From Candidatus Parcubacteria bacterium (GTDB taxonomy: Bacteria > Patescibacteriota > Patescibacteriia > Patescibacteriales > UBA12075), in the NCBI GenBank assembly GCA_023142215.1, contig JAGLJW010000001.1, positions 1-12,846 on the forward strand: 12,846 nucleotides of DNA, read 5' to 3'. Below are positions 7,299-12,846 of the stretch, one piece after another. The position numbers and the translations under genes are program-made. Within the stretch, counting starts at the first letter, position 1. Each line of letters begins with the position of its first letter. Under the pieces are notes generated by a model. That model did not search any database, had not been told where the DNA came from, and was given only the letters and a program-made list of their open reading frames with translations.

Positions 7299-7739
7299 TT
7301 AATTAGCATTTTGTCCACTTGCACCGCCAGTATTTCTCATGCCCTTTCCACCACCTCTTTTTTCACCATCGCCATTTCTCATTCCATGTCCTTCACCTTT
7401 GCTTCCTTTACCTAAACCAAGTTCAGCTCTAAGCTCATTAGCTTTTTCAGTATCTCCAGCTAATCTTAAATTTCTGATCTCTATAAATTTTCCAAAATTT
7501 TCCTCGTTAATTACTTCCATGATTCGTCCTTTTGCTACATCGCCTTTTGCTTCAACCCAAGCATCATAATCAGCATTTGCGAAAGCTGCTGTCATTATTT
7601 CGCAACGTTCTGGTGTATAATTTGGACTTTTAACATTAGGATCACCTTGATAAGCAAATGCACTTGTTACAAATCCTCCAACCGCAACTAATGTGACCAA
7701 AGCGGCTACACCACCTATAATTAAACTATTCTTTTTCAT
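7299..7739 (-). CDS. Small secreted protein with basic glycine-rich tail (hypothetical)
   Basis: I choose the ATG at 7739 (146 aa): it begins MKKNSLIIGG, a normal signal peptide, and has AAGGA 11 nt upstream. The longer frame to 7778 adds 13 residues that break signal-peptide logic. The signal core ends TSAFA, so the mature protein starts near YQGDPNVKSPNYTPERCE. I recall this YQGDP...NYTPER start in small secreted proteins of Parcubacteria and Moranbacteria; no function is known. The middle part (KGRIMEVINEENFGKFIEI, then AGDTEKANELRAELGLG) looks helical. The last ~37 residues are rich in G, K, R and N and contain GMRN twice, so the tail is probably disordered and positively charged. It has its own terminator at 7194-7226. 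A weak promoter-like pair may lie upstream (TTGTTA/TAGATT). Confidence 0.82.
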   Translation of the reverse strand: MKKNSLIIGGVAALVTLVAVGGFVTSAFAYQGDPNVKSPNYTPERCEIMTAAFANADYDAWVEAKGDVAKGRIMEVINEENFGKFIEIRNLRLAGDTEKANELRAELGLGKGSKGEGHGMRNGDGEKRGGGKGMRNTGGASGQNAN

Positions 7740-7840
7740 ATATTTATTATTCCTTGCTGAATACTTAATTGGTTCCAAAAACTAAATAATCTAACAAAAA
7801 ATTTAAAATTAACAATTTTTATTAAACATTTTTTTCGCCA

Positions 7841-7856
7841 TCCGCCAGCTGGCGGA
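7841..7856. repeat. Perfect 16-bp palindrome TCCGCCAGCTGGCGGA
   Basis: A fully self-complementary, G+C-rich sequence in otherwise AT-rich intergenic DNA, upstream of the small secreted-protein gene. A related CCGCC-AATT-GGGCGG form occurs at 9919-9935, and the window's right end (12834) starts another CCCGCC. This is REP-like dispersed sequence. No U-tract follows. Confidence 0.8.
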
Positions 7857-7967
7857 GACGAATCTTAAATCTAAAATCTTTATTCTAAATTTAAACCTAG
7901 GATGAGGTGAGATCTCGTTAGTTAGTTCAGCAAATAATCACTGTTCTTAACGCCTCTGTTGAAGTAC

Positions 7968-7996
7968 TACGCAAATAAAAATATTTTCTTCATTTT
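7968..7996. repeat. TACGCAAATAAAA motif, copy 2
   Basis: Identical over 29 bp to 7128-7156. Three bases later begins a 21-bp block (8000-8020) identical to 7184-7204, which leads into a terminator. Unlike copy 1, no -10 sits at the right distance from the TTGCGT. Confidence 0.85.
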
Positions 7997-8008
7997 GATT
8001 TAATTATT

Positions 8009-8032
8009 AAAAAAATAGCTAATAATAGCTAT
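8009..8032 (-). terminator. Orphan minus-strand intrinsic terminator
   Basis: ATAGCT (8015-8020) pairs with AGCTAT (8027-8032) around AATAAT; six T follow on the minus strand (8014-8009). Its 3' flank copies that of the 7194-7226 terminator. No minus-strand gene lies just upstream; the next DNA is the plus-strand cassette. It is probably a relic of a lost or displaced gene. Confidence 0.55.
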
Positions 8033-8068
8033 GGAATTTGTGCTAGTAAATAATTACAGAATCTGGCA

Positions 8069-8097
8069 TTGACAAAATTATTATTATATGATACAAT
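8069..8097 (+). promoter_or_regulatory. Consensus sigma70 promoter of the plus-strand cassette
   Basis: Perfect -35 TTGACA (8069-8074), 17-bp spacer, -10 TACAAT (8092-8097), 5 of 6 matches. Start of transcription would be near 8104, leaving a leader of about 153 nt before the ATG at 8257. It is one of the two best promoter matches in the window. Confidence 0.8.
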
Positions 8098-8103
8098 AAA
8101 AAC

Positions 8104-8256
8104 GTTGGTCAACAATTTTATGTTTATTGACTAATACTCGCTAGAAGCTTGGAGTGCAATTATGCAAACGCTTTAGGTTCCACAGATGAGTTGGCACCGA
8201 AATGTTCTTTGAACGCTTGATAGATGAATTCAAGTAAAAAAACAGGAGGTAGTAAA
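8104..8256 (+). promoter_or_regulatory. Long 5' leader with hairpins, tiny upstream frames and strong RBS
   Basis: The leader holds a hairpin TTGGTCAA/TTGACTAA (8105-8112 with 8127-8134, one G-U pair) and a small GTTC-TTT-GAAC hairpin near 8204. Three tiny frames could be translated: MQTL (8162-8176, with GGAG 7 nt upstream), MSWHRNVL (8186-8212) and MFFERLIDEFK (8203-8238). It ends with AGGAGG at 8244-8249, seven nt before the ATG. I cannot match it to a known riboswitch. Control by translation of an upstream frame is possible, but such frames also arise by chance. Confidence 0.45.
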
Positions 8257-9006
8257 ATGGCAACAACCGACATCAGCTCACATTTCAAAGTAGTTAGAAG
8301 TAATAATGGCACGTTACCATTGCATATGTTAGGAACACGATTTAAGTTTCTTGGTGCTAGTGTACAAGCAAGTGTTGAACCAGGATATAATGAAATGGCC
8401 CCAATCACTTTTGTGCCTTCAAAAGAAGGTACGGTTGGTTTGATTGCAGTATCTGTTGGATATGCTGGTAACTACTATCCCTTTTTTCTCAAGATAGGGT
8501 GGAAAAATGATAAGCCGTATATCTACGCCCAAGATAAAGATAATCCTTGGGTTCCTCCAGCAGAAAAACTTGCACAGATAGTTCATAATGGAACTGCGTT
8601 GTCTGTAAAAATTGACGGAGAATGGTATACAACCGACACGCATGGAATAACTGGCAACAGAGTCTCTATACCAACAGGAAATTTAATCTGTCAATATTTA
8701 GTATCAACAGATCCTGAGGAATCTCAGAAGCTCGCCGAGGAAATAAAACAAGATTCAGAAAAACTTAGAAAAGAAATACTAGCACGTGAAATTGCACATG
8801 AAGAAGAATCTTCTGCCAAAAATGAGATTGCTCGTCTTAGAGCAGAATCAGACCGAAAATCAGAAACAATCCATGAATATGTAGAAGCTATTCTAAGAAT
8901 AGATGATATTCTAAAAGAAAGCACTTATCTGAATGGTAAAAATTTAGCCAAAAAGATTAAACACATTACCAAGCCTTTTTCTCTTTCAAACTACTTTAAT
9001 TCATAA
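8257..9006 (+). CDS. Unrecognised soluble protein: beta-rich N-terminal domain plus coiled coil (249 aa)
   Basis: The start is set by AGGAGG seven nt before the ATG at 8257; an in-frame ATG at 8224 lies ahead of this site and has no support. There is no signal peptide or TM helix, so it is likely cytoplasmic. Residues 1-150 look beta-rich, with short strands and many G, Y and W (GLIAVSVGYAGNYYPFFLKIGW, KIDGEWYTTDTHG). Residues 152-220 are highly charged with heptad-like spacing (EEIKQDSEKLRKEI, NEIARLRAESDRKSETI) and predict a coiled coil; a basic tail follows (KNLAKKIKHITK). I recognise no family or catalytic motif. It is the only plus-strand gene here, with its own promoter and terminator, a far stronger ribosome site than its neighbours, and seemingly higher G+C. 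An oligomeric binding or structural protein, possibly acquired, is a guess. Confidence 0.85.
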   Translation: MATTDISSHFKVVRSNNGTLPLHMLGTRFKFLGASVQASVEPGYNEMAPITFVPSKEGTVGLIAVSVGYAGNYYPFFLKIGWKNDKPYIYAQDKDNPWVPPAEKLAQIVHNGTALSVKIDGEWYTTDTHGITGNRVSIPTGNLICQYLVSTDPEESQKLAEEIKQDSEKLRKEILAREIAHEEESSAKNEIARLRAESDRKSETIHEYVEAILRIDDILKESTYLNGKNLAKKIKHITKPFSLSNYFNS

Positions 9007-9019
9007 AAAAGTCAGTTTG

Positions 9020-9054
9020 CCGATTACATGTTAAATAAGTGTAATCGGTTTTTT
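9020..9054 (+). terminator. Intrinsic terminator of the plus-strand cassette
   Basis: CCGATTACA (9020-9028) pairs perfectly with TGTAATCGG (9040-9048) around an 11-nt loop, followed by TTTTTT. It starts 13 bp after the stop codon of the 249-aa gene. The A-run at 9004-9010 lies beyond AGTCAGTTTG, so it is mainly a plus-strand terminator. Confidence 0.9.
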
Positions 9055-9081
9055 ATTTGTTGAACTGAATTAATTTATTCT

Positions 9082-9834
9082 TCATTTTATATTTTCACAA
9101 TCTTTACCATTATTAAAATTTCTACCATTATATTTTCTAAATAAACCTCTTCCTAAACGACCAGCTGGTAAAATTATTTCGGCTTTAAAAATGTCATCAG
9201 CAATCATCTCACCTGTAAGCCTAATCGGTTTTTCAATTTTAATTTTAACGCTCGCATCATGTTCAATTATCCATTCTTTTTTGTGACAAACATCAATTAG
9301 TACAAAACTATTTTCATTTTTTATTTCAATCACCGTACCAACTAACTTTCCTTTTTCTGCTTGACACCAGAAATTCATTCGTCTATTAATTACTTCAGAA
9401 TAAAATGGTACTCGCTCTCCCAGGGCATCGTCAATCGCTTGTCCGAATCCAATGTAAAAAAATAAAACGCCAAATAACATACTAACCATAATATTCATAA
9501 ATACAATAACATGCAAAGGATAACGATAGCCCTTTTTAGTATTCTTCATATTAAAGTAAACAATAATCATAAAAAATACTAAAAATAAAATCCAAAAATA
9601 TGGCAAAACTAAAAATACAAAACTTGAAAAACTTTCACCAATTTGACTATAAACATCCCACTCATTATGTTTAACAAGATAAAAAATAACAGAAAAAGAC
9701 AAACTACCAAAAATCAAAGATAGAATACCAAAAAACCAGACGAAGCAATCTTTAAATAAGAAATGCCATCTAGGTATTATTTTTTTATCTTTTATTTTTC
9801 CAAGAAGTTCTTGGTCAAATTTTTCATTTAACAT
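9082..9834 (-). CDS. Three-helix membrane protein, putative anti-sigma partner
   Basis: The N-terminal 28 residues (MLNEKFDQELLGKIKDKKIIPRWHF) would be cytoplasmic. Three TM helices follow at about 29-54, 70-96 and 106-131. The C-terminal ~119 residues would lie outside the membrane and contain a beta-rich segment (LVGTVIEIKNENSFVLIDV at 164-182, then EWIIEHDASVKIKIEKPIRLTGEMI) like an OB-type fold. The gene is immediately downstream of an ECF sigma gene on the same strand, the place usually taken by an anti-sigma factor. I recall this sigma plus three-helix pairing in Patescibacteria. The cytoplasmic segment is short and lacks a zinc-type HxxxCxxC motif, so direct sigma binding is inference. 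A 159-bp gap with a repeat element separates the two genes. Confidence 0.82.
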   Translation of the reverse strand: MLNEKFDQELLGKIKDKKIIPRWHFLFKDCFVWFFGILSLIFGSLSFSVIFYLVKHNEWDVYSQIGESFSSFVFLVLPYFWILFLVFFMIIVYFNMKNTKKGYRYPLHVIVFMNIMVSMLFGVLFFYIGFGQAIDDALGERVPFYSEVINRRMNFWCQAEKGKLVGTVIEIKNENSFVLIDVCHKKEWIIEHDASVKIKIEKPIRLTGEMIADDIFKAEIILPAGRLGRGLFRKYNGRNFNNGKDCENIK

Positions 9835-9843
9835 ATTTACAAA

Positions 9844-9952
9844 TTGTCATCCTGAGCGATAGCCGAAGGATCCCGGTAACTACGCGATATTGCATCCACA
9901 ACGGGATTCTTCAACTACCCCGCCAATTGGGCGGGTCCGTTCAGAATGACAA
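9844..9952. repeat. Dispersed inverted-repeat element with a nested palindrome
   Basis: The left arm begins TTGTCATCCTGAGCG (9844) and reads through GAAGGATCCCG; the right arm is CGGGATTCTTCA...CGTTCAGAATGACAA, ending 9952. The arms match the TGTCATTCTGAACG...GAATCCCG type. The right arm is interrupted near 9917-9937 by CCCCGCCAATTGGGCGGG, a near-palindrome absent from the left arm. The element lies between the sigma gene and its downstream membrane-protein gene and could fold into a long hairpin in their shared transcript. Confidence 0.75.
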
Positions 9953-9993
9953 TGATTTTATGATTTTTTATAGTCAGTAAGCAATTACTGACA

Positions 9994-10572
9994 TTAAATT
10001 TCTATATTTTCCAATTCTTTTTTTAATAATTTTTTAGCTTTGCTAATTCTGGAAGCAACTGTTCCTTGCGGAATTTTTATAATATCAGAAATTTCTTTAT
10101 AATCTTTCTCTTCTAAAAATTTTAAAATGATTACTTCTTTAAATTTAACATCAAGCTTGCTTAATACTTTATTTAATACTTCCTTGAATTGTTTTTCATC
10201 AATTTCTTTTTCAATATCGAATTCATTAGCCAACACTTTTATTCTATCGTCATCCATATCAAGATCAAATATCTGTGGACGAGCTTTTAACTTTCTGAAA
10301 TTATCAATCACTGTATTGTGAGTAATACGATAAATCCAAGATGAAAATTTTAAATCATTATCAAAATCATTTAAATTTTGATAAACTTTAATAAAAACAT
10401 CCTGCAAAATATCTTCAGCATCTTCTGCGCTCATATTGGAAATTCTACGAATATAAACAAAAAGTTTAAATTTATACCTTTCAACAATATGCAAAAAATA
10501 CCCTGAATTCTCTAAAACAAGCTCAACAATCTCATTATCAGTTTTTTTATTTAAATCTTCAATTGATAACAT
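9994..10572 (-). CDS. ECF-type RNA polymerase sigma factor (sigma70 family)
   Basis: A two-domain ECF sigma factor of 192 aa, normal for the group, directing RNA polymerase to a special promoter set. Region 2 spans about 26-95, including DAEDILQDVFIKVYQNL (51-67) and FSSWIYRITHNTVIDNFRK (76-94), which bind core polymerase and the -10 element. The linker at 96-130 is acidic (DLDMDDDR) and region 3 is absent. Region 4 spans about 135-186 with a helix-turn-helix, YKEISDIIKIPQGTVASRISKAKKLLKK (158-185), for the -35 element. The next gene on the strand is a membrane protein likely to hold it inactive. A weak minus-strand promoter may lie upstream (TTGTAG, 17 bp, TATACG). Target promoters are not evident in this window. 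Confidence 0.95.
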   Translation of the reverse strand: MLSIEDLNKKTDNEIVELVLENSGYFLHIVERYKFKLFVYIRRISNMSAEDAEDILQDVFIKVYQNLNDFDNDLKFSSWIYRITHNTVIDNFRKLKARPQIFDLDMDDDRIKVLANEFDIEKEIDEKQFKEVLNKVLSKLDVKFKEVIILKFLEEKDYKEISDIIKIPQGTVASRISKAKKLLKKELENIEI

Positions 10573-10657
10573 AAATTAATTTTGACACAATTCACCATTT
10601 CAATCAACAATCCGTATAGTAATTGCCCACTGAGGCTACAAAATTAGCTAACTTCAT

Positions 10658-10817
10658 TGTCATTGCGAGAAGGAGCTAGAGCGACGACGTGGCAATCTCG
10701 TTAACTATGCTATAACCTGTCATTGCGAGAAGGAGCGAATGCGACGACGTGGCAATCCCATGAAATATGCACGATGCGTAATCAATGAGATTGCCACACA
10801 TTCGCTCGCAATGACAG
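10658..10817. repeat. Two direct and one inverted copy of a TGTCATTGCGAGAAGGAG repeat
   Basis: Direct copies at 10658-10699 and 10718-10759 are exactly 60 bp apart and nearly identical (both contain GCGACGACGTGGCAATC). A shorter inverted copy at 10787-10817 (GAGATTGCCACACATTCGCT...) can pair with the second copy to make a large stem around a 27-nt loop. The 360-bp gap between alaS and the sigma gene consists mostly of this block, the motif at 10852 and the alaS terminator; I see no gene in it. Confidence 0.88.
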
Positions 10818-10851
10818 CATATAATCAGTGGACAGTTACTTCATAGAATAA

Positions 10852-10875
10852 TACGCAAATAAAATATTTTTCTTC
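10852..10875. repeat. TACGCAAATAAAA motif, copy 3
   Basis: Starts TACGCAAATAAAAT and ends TTTTTCTTC; it differs from copies 1 and 2 only by a shift of one base in the A/T run. It abuts the T-run of the alaS terminator (10876). No -10 is found 16-18 bp from its TTGCGT on the minus strand. Confidence 0.75.
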
Positions 10876-10915
10876 AAAAAAGGTGAATTAACAATAACAT
10901 GTTAATTCACCTTTT
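10876..10915 (-). terminator. Intrinsic terminator of alaS
   Basis: GGTGAATTAAC (10882-10892) pairs perfectly with GTTAATTCACC (10901-10911) around an 8-nt loop; on the minus strand six T follow (10881-10876). It begins 17 bp past the alaS stop. TTTT at 10912-10915 may give weak activity on the plus strand as well. Confidence 0.9.
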
Positions 10916-10932
10916 AAAACAATATCATGAGA

Positions 10933-12801
10933 TTATTTTAAAATTGCTTTTATTCTCCTTACTCCAGAAGAAGAGCTTTGTTCTTTTTTGATTTTAAATT
11001 CTCCGAGTTCAGAAGTGTTTTTAACATGAGGTCCTCTGCAAATTTCGTATGAAAATTTGTTATCTTTAGGACCAATAGAATAAACGTTTACTTTTTCGCC
11101 ATATTTTGATTCAAAAATACCCATTGCACCTTTTTCCTTAGCTTCTTCAAGTGGCATTTCTTCACATAAAACTTCTAAGTTTTTATTAATCGCTTCATTA
11201 ACTAAATCTTCAACTTTAGATTTTTCTTCACTTGACATTTTTTCGGAATGTAGAAAATCAAATCTTAATCTTTCAGCAGTGATATTACTTCCCTTTTGGA
11301 TAACATGATCTCCAAGAACTTCACGAAGGGCTGCTAATAAAAGATGTGTTGCGGTATGCAATTTTGTAGTTTTTTCTTCAGAATCAACCAAACCTCCTTT
11401 GAATTTTCCAGCACTGGCTGTCCTTGATAATTCCTGATGTTTTTTTTGATATTCTTCAAATTCTTTTTTTAATTTTATTTTATCATATTTAATTTTCTCT
11501 TTATCTAATTCTTCAAAAGATAATTCAATTGGAAATCCGTAGCTTTGATAAAGATTGAAAATTTCTTGACCCGTGATATCTGTTCTCTTTTTAAATTGTT
11601 TAAGTCCTTCTTTTAATGTTTTTCTAAATTTTGATTCTTCTTTTTCCATTTCATCAAGAATCACCTTTTCTTTATCCGATAAATTACTATAATGATTAGA
11701 ATATTCATCAATGATAATTTTAGCGACATCACTTGTAAAATTTGAATTTATATTTAAATCATAAGCAGAACGAACTGCCCTTCTAATTAATCTACGCGTA
11801 AAATATCCCTGATCTTTATTTGATGGATGAGCTCCATCACCAATTAAGAATACGGCTGCTCGTATATGATCCATTATAATACGAAACGATTTAGTGTCAT
11901 TTTCATTTTGCCCATATTTTGTTTTTGATAGTCTTTCAATTTCTTTTCTCGCCGAAGTAAATAAATCACATAAAAACACGTCTGGATTATCAGTCATTGC
12001 AACAACTATTCTTTCTAAGCCTCCACCAAAATCAATATTTTTATTTTTAAGTTCTTTAAATCCATTACTTGTTTTTATAAATTGCATAAAAACATTATTT
12101 CCAATTTCTAAAAACCGACCACAATCACATGCTGGATGACATGGTTTATCTTTCCACTCTGATTTTTCATGAAGTCCTAAGTGCTCACCAAAATCCCAAA
12201 ACATTTCACTGTCAGGTCCTCCTAATTCATTGTTTGGCATATTTTCTGGCACACCAGTACGAGACCACCAATTTTCTTTTTCATTATAATAAAATATTCT
12301 ACCATTTTTCATTCCATTAATTTCAGCGTTATCAACAGCTTCAGCTTTAACGCCTACACTTTTAAATTTATTCTGCCAAAGTTCAACTGCTTCACTATCT
12401 TTTGATATATTAAAATTATCGTTCCCTCTATACACGGAGATATATAATTTATTTGGATTAAATTTTAATTCTTTAATTAAAAAATCAAATATCCAATCAA
12501 TTTGTTCAGCCTTAAAATAATCACCCAAACTCCAATTACCAAGCATCTCAAAAAATGTAGTATGTCTATTATCCCCAATATCTTTTATATCGTCAGTACG
12601 AAAACATTTCTGAGAATTTGCAACTCTTGTTCCCAACGGATGTTTTTCTCCCAATAAATAAGGAACCATTGGTTGCATACCAGAACCAGTAAACAAGGTT
12701 GTTGAATCATTTTCGGGAATAATTGATGCACTAGAAATTATTGAATGTTTTTTTGATTCAAAAAAGTCTAAATATTTTTGCCTAATTTCATTAGATTTCA
12801 T
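10933..12801 (-). CDS. alaS: Alanyl-tRNA synthetase, short form without C-Ala domain
   Basis: Charges tRNA-Ala with alanine and removes mischarged Ser/Gly. Class II core: the start region (TGSGMQPMVPYL, 38-49), motif 2 region TTFFEMLGNWSLGDYF (81-96), and motif 3 GGGLER (259-264). Next come the tRNA-recognition part (DHIRAAVFLIGDGAHPSN, 311-328; GYFTRRLIRRAVR, 332-344) and the editing domain with zinc ligands HTATH (482-486) and C588/H592. The protein ends at 622 aa, just after VRRIKAIL; the usual bacterial enzyme has about 250 more residues, including the coiled coil and C-Ala domain. The short form is what I know from Patescibacteria. The second metal motif is CRGPH where most enzymes have CGGTH. 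The core also has EIGNNVFMQF where EIWNLVFMQF is usual. The ATG at 12801 gives the expected N-terminus. An intrinsic terminator follows at 10876-10915. The promoter probably lies near TATATA around 12815 or beyond the window. Confidence 0.97.
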   Translation of the reverse strand: MKSNEIRQKYLDFFESKKHSIISSASIIPENDSTTLFTGSGMQPMVPYLLGEKHPLGTRVANSQKCFRTDDIKDIGDNRHTTFFEMLGNWSLGDYFKAEQIDWIFDFLIKELKFNPNKLYISVYRGNDNFNISKDSEAVELWQNKFKSVGVKAEAVDNAEINGMKNGRIFYYNEKENWWSRTGVPENMPNNELGGPDSEMFWDFGEHLGLHEKSEWKDKPCHPACDCGRFLEIGNNVFMQFIKTSNGFKELKNKNIDFGGGLERIVVAMTDNPDVFLCDLFTSARKEIERLSKTKYGQNENDTKSFRIIMDHIRAAVFLIGDGAHPSNKDQGYFTRRLIRRAVRSAYDLNINSNFTSDVAKIIIDEYSNHYSNLSDKEKVILDEMEKEESKFRKTLKEGLKQFKKRTDITGQEIFNLYQSYGFPIELSFEELDKEKIKYDKIKLKKEFEEYQKKHQELSRTASAGKFKGGLVDSEEKTTKLHTATHLLLAALREVLGDHVIQKGSNITAERLRFDFLHSEKMSSEEKSKVEDLVNEAINKNLEVLCEEMPLEEAKEKGAMGIFESKYGEKVNVYSIGPKDNKFSYEICRGPHVKNTSELGEFKIKKEQSSSSGVRRIKAILK

Positions 12802-12846
12802 AATAAAATGTATTTTTTATATAGTCAGCACACCCCCGCCAAAGGC

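Larger units (their letters stand above)
7857..8068. other. Gene-free stretch with relic minus-strand 3' end
   Basis: Together with 7740-7856, this gene-free stretch separates the secreted-protein gene from the plus-strand cassette. I find no supportable open frame or tRNA. It holds copy 2 of the TACGCAAATAAAA motif, a minus-strand terminator with no minus-strand gene before it, and GAGATCTC, an 8-bp palindrome near 7910. Confidence 0.5.

Noticed and set aside
7740..7778. Longer N-terminus for the small secreted protein
   Set aside because: The extra residues are polar and precede a normal MKKN signal peptide; AAGGA lies inside this stretch and serves the ATG at 7739.
7969..7974. Promoter at motif copy 2 (and copy 3 at 10853)
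   Set aside because: TTGCGT is present, but no reasonable -10 lies 16-18 bp away on the minus strand, unlike copy 1.
8224..8256. Upstream ATG at 8224 as the start of the 249-aa protein
   Set aside because: It lies ahead of the AGGAGG at 8244-8249, which is ideally spaced for the ATG at 8257; it has no ribosome site of its own.
8160..8924. Minus-strand open frames opposite the cassette gene
   Set aside because: They have no start signals or family features, and the plus-strand frame has promoter, ribosome site and terminator.

Overview
The window is AT-rich (roughly 30% G+C by eye) bacterial DNA, read with the standard bacterial code: TGA ends the ABC ATPase gene and tryptophans are TGG. It most resembles a Patescibacteria/CPR genome, probably Parcubacteria- or Moranbacteria-like. 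The evidence is a 622-residue alanyl-tRNA synthetase that stops after the editing domain, an ECF sigma factor followed by a three-helix membrane protein, and a small secreted protein of a type I associate with these bacteria. Short inverted repeats of the TGTCATT(C/G) type are scattered between genes. The phylum call is inference from gene content.

Layout, left to right. (1) 45-2085, minus strand: two exported proteins that share a 26-residue two-cysteine repeat (C-X11-C-X13). One is a 378-residue lipoprotein made almost wholly of 13 such units. The other is a 283-residue membrane protein with about three units outside its transmembrane helices. (2) 2109-2388: a non-coding patch with a hairpin, an (ATT)10 microsatellite, a GAGACG/CGTCTC hairpin and three tandem 38-39 bp units. 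(3) 2437-7076, minus strand: a four-gene set of lipoprotein, HlyD/MacA-like adaptor, MacB/LolD-type ATPase and MacB-type permease. It reads as a MacAB/YknXYZ-like export or envelope-maintenance transporter. A strong promoter precedes the lipoprotein at 7106-7134. (4) 7299-7739, minus: a small secreted protein with a basic glycine-rich tail. (5) 8069-9054, plus strand: the only plus-strand gene, a self-contained unit with promoter, about 160-nt leader, strong Shine-Dalgarno, an unrecognised 249-residue protein and an intrinsic terminator. (6) 9082-10572, minus: an ECF sigma factor and a membrane protein likely to be its anti-sigma partner. (7) 10933-12801, minus: alaS with its own terminator.

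Much of the non-coding sequence is repeats. TGTCATT-type inverted repeats lie between the adaptor and lipoprotein genes (6375-6487), between the sigma and membrane-protein genes (9844-9952) and upstream of the sigma gene (10658-10817), with a fragment at 4463-4476. A separate motif starting TACGCAAATAAAA occurs three times, each time next to a minus-strand terminator. The most interesting parts are the paired cysteine-repeat proteins, the isolated plus-strand cassette, and the terminator-linked motif.

Functional links are inferred from gene order: the transporter set works on envelope substrates, the sigma/membrane pair probably senses envelope state, and the cysteine-repeat proteins act outside the membrane where disulfides can form.
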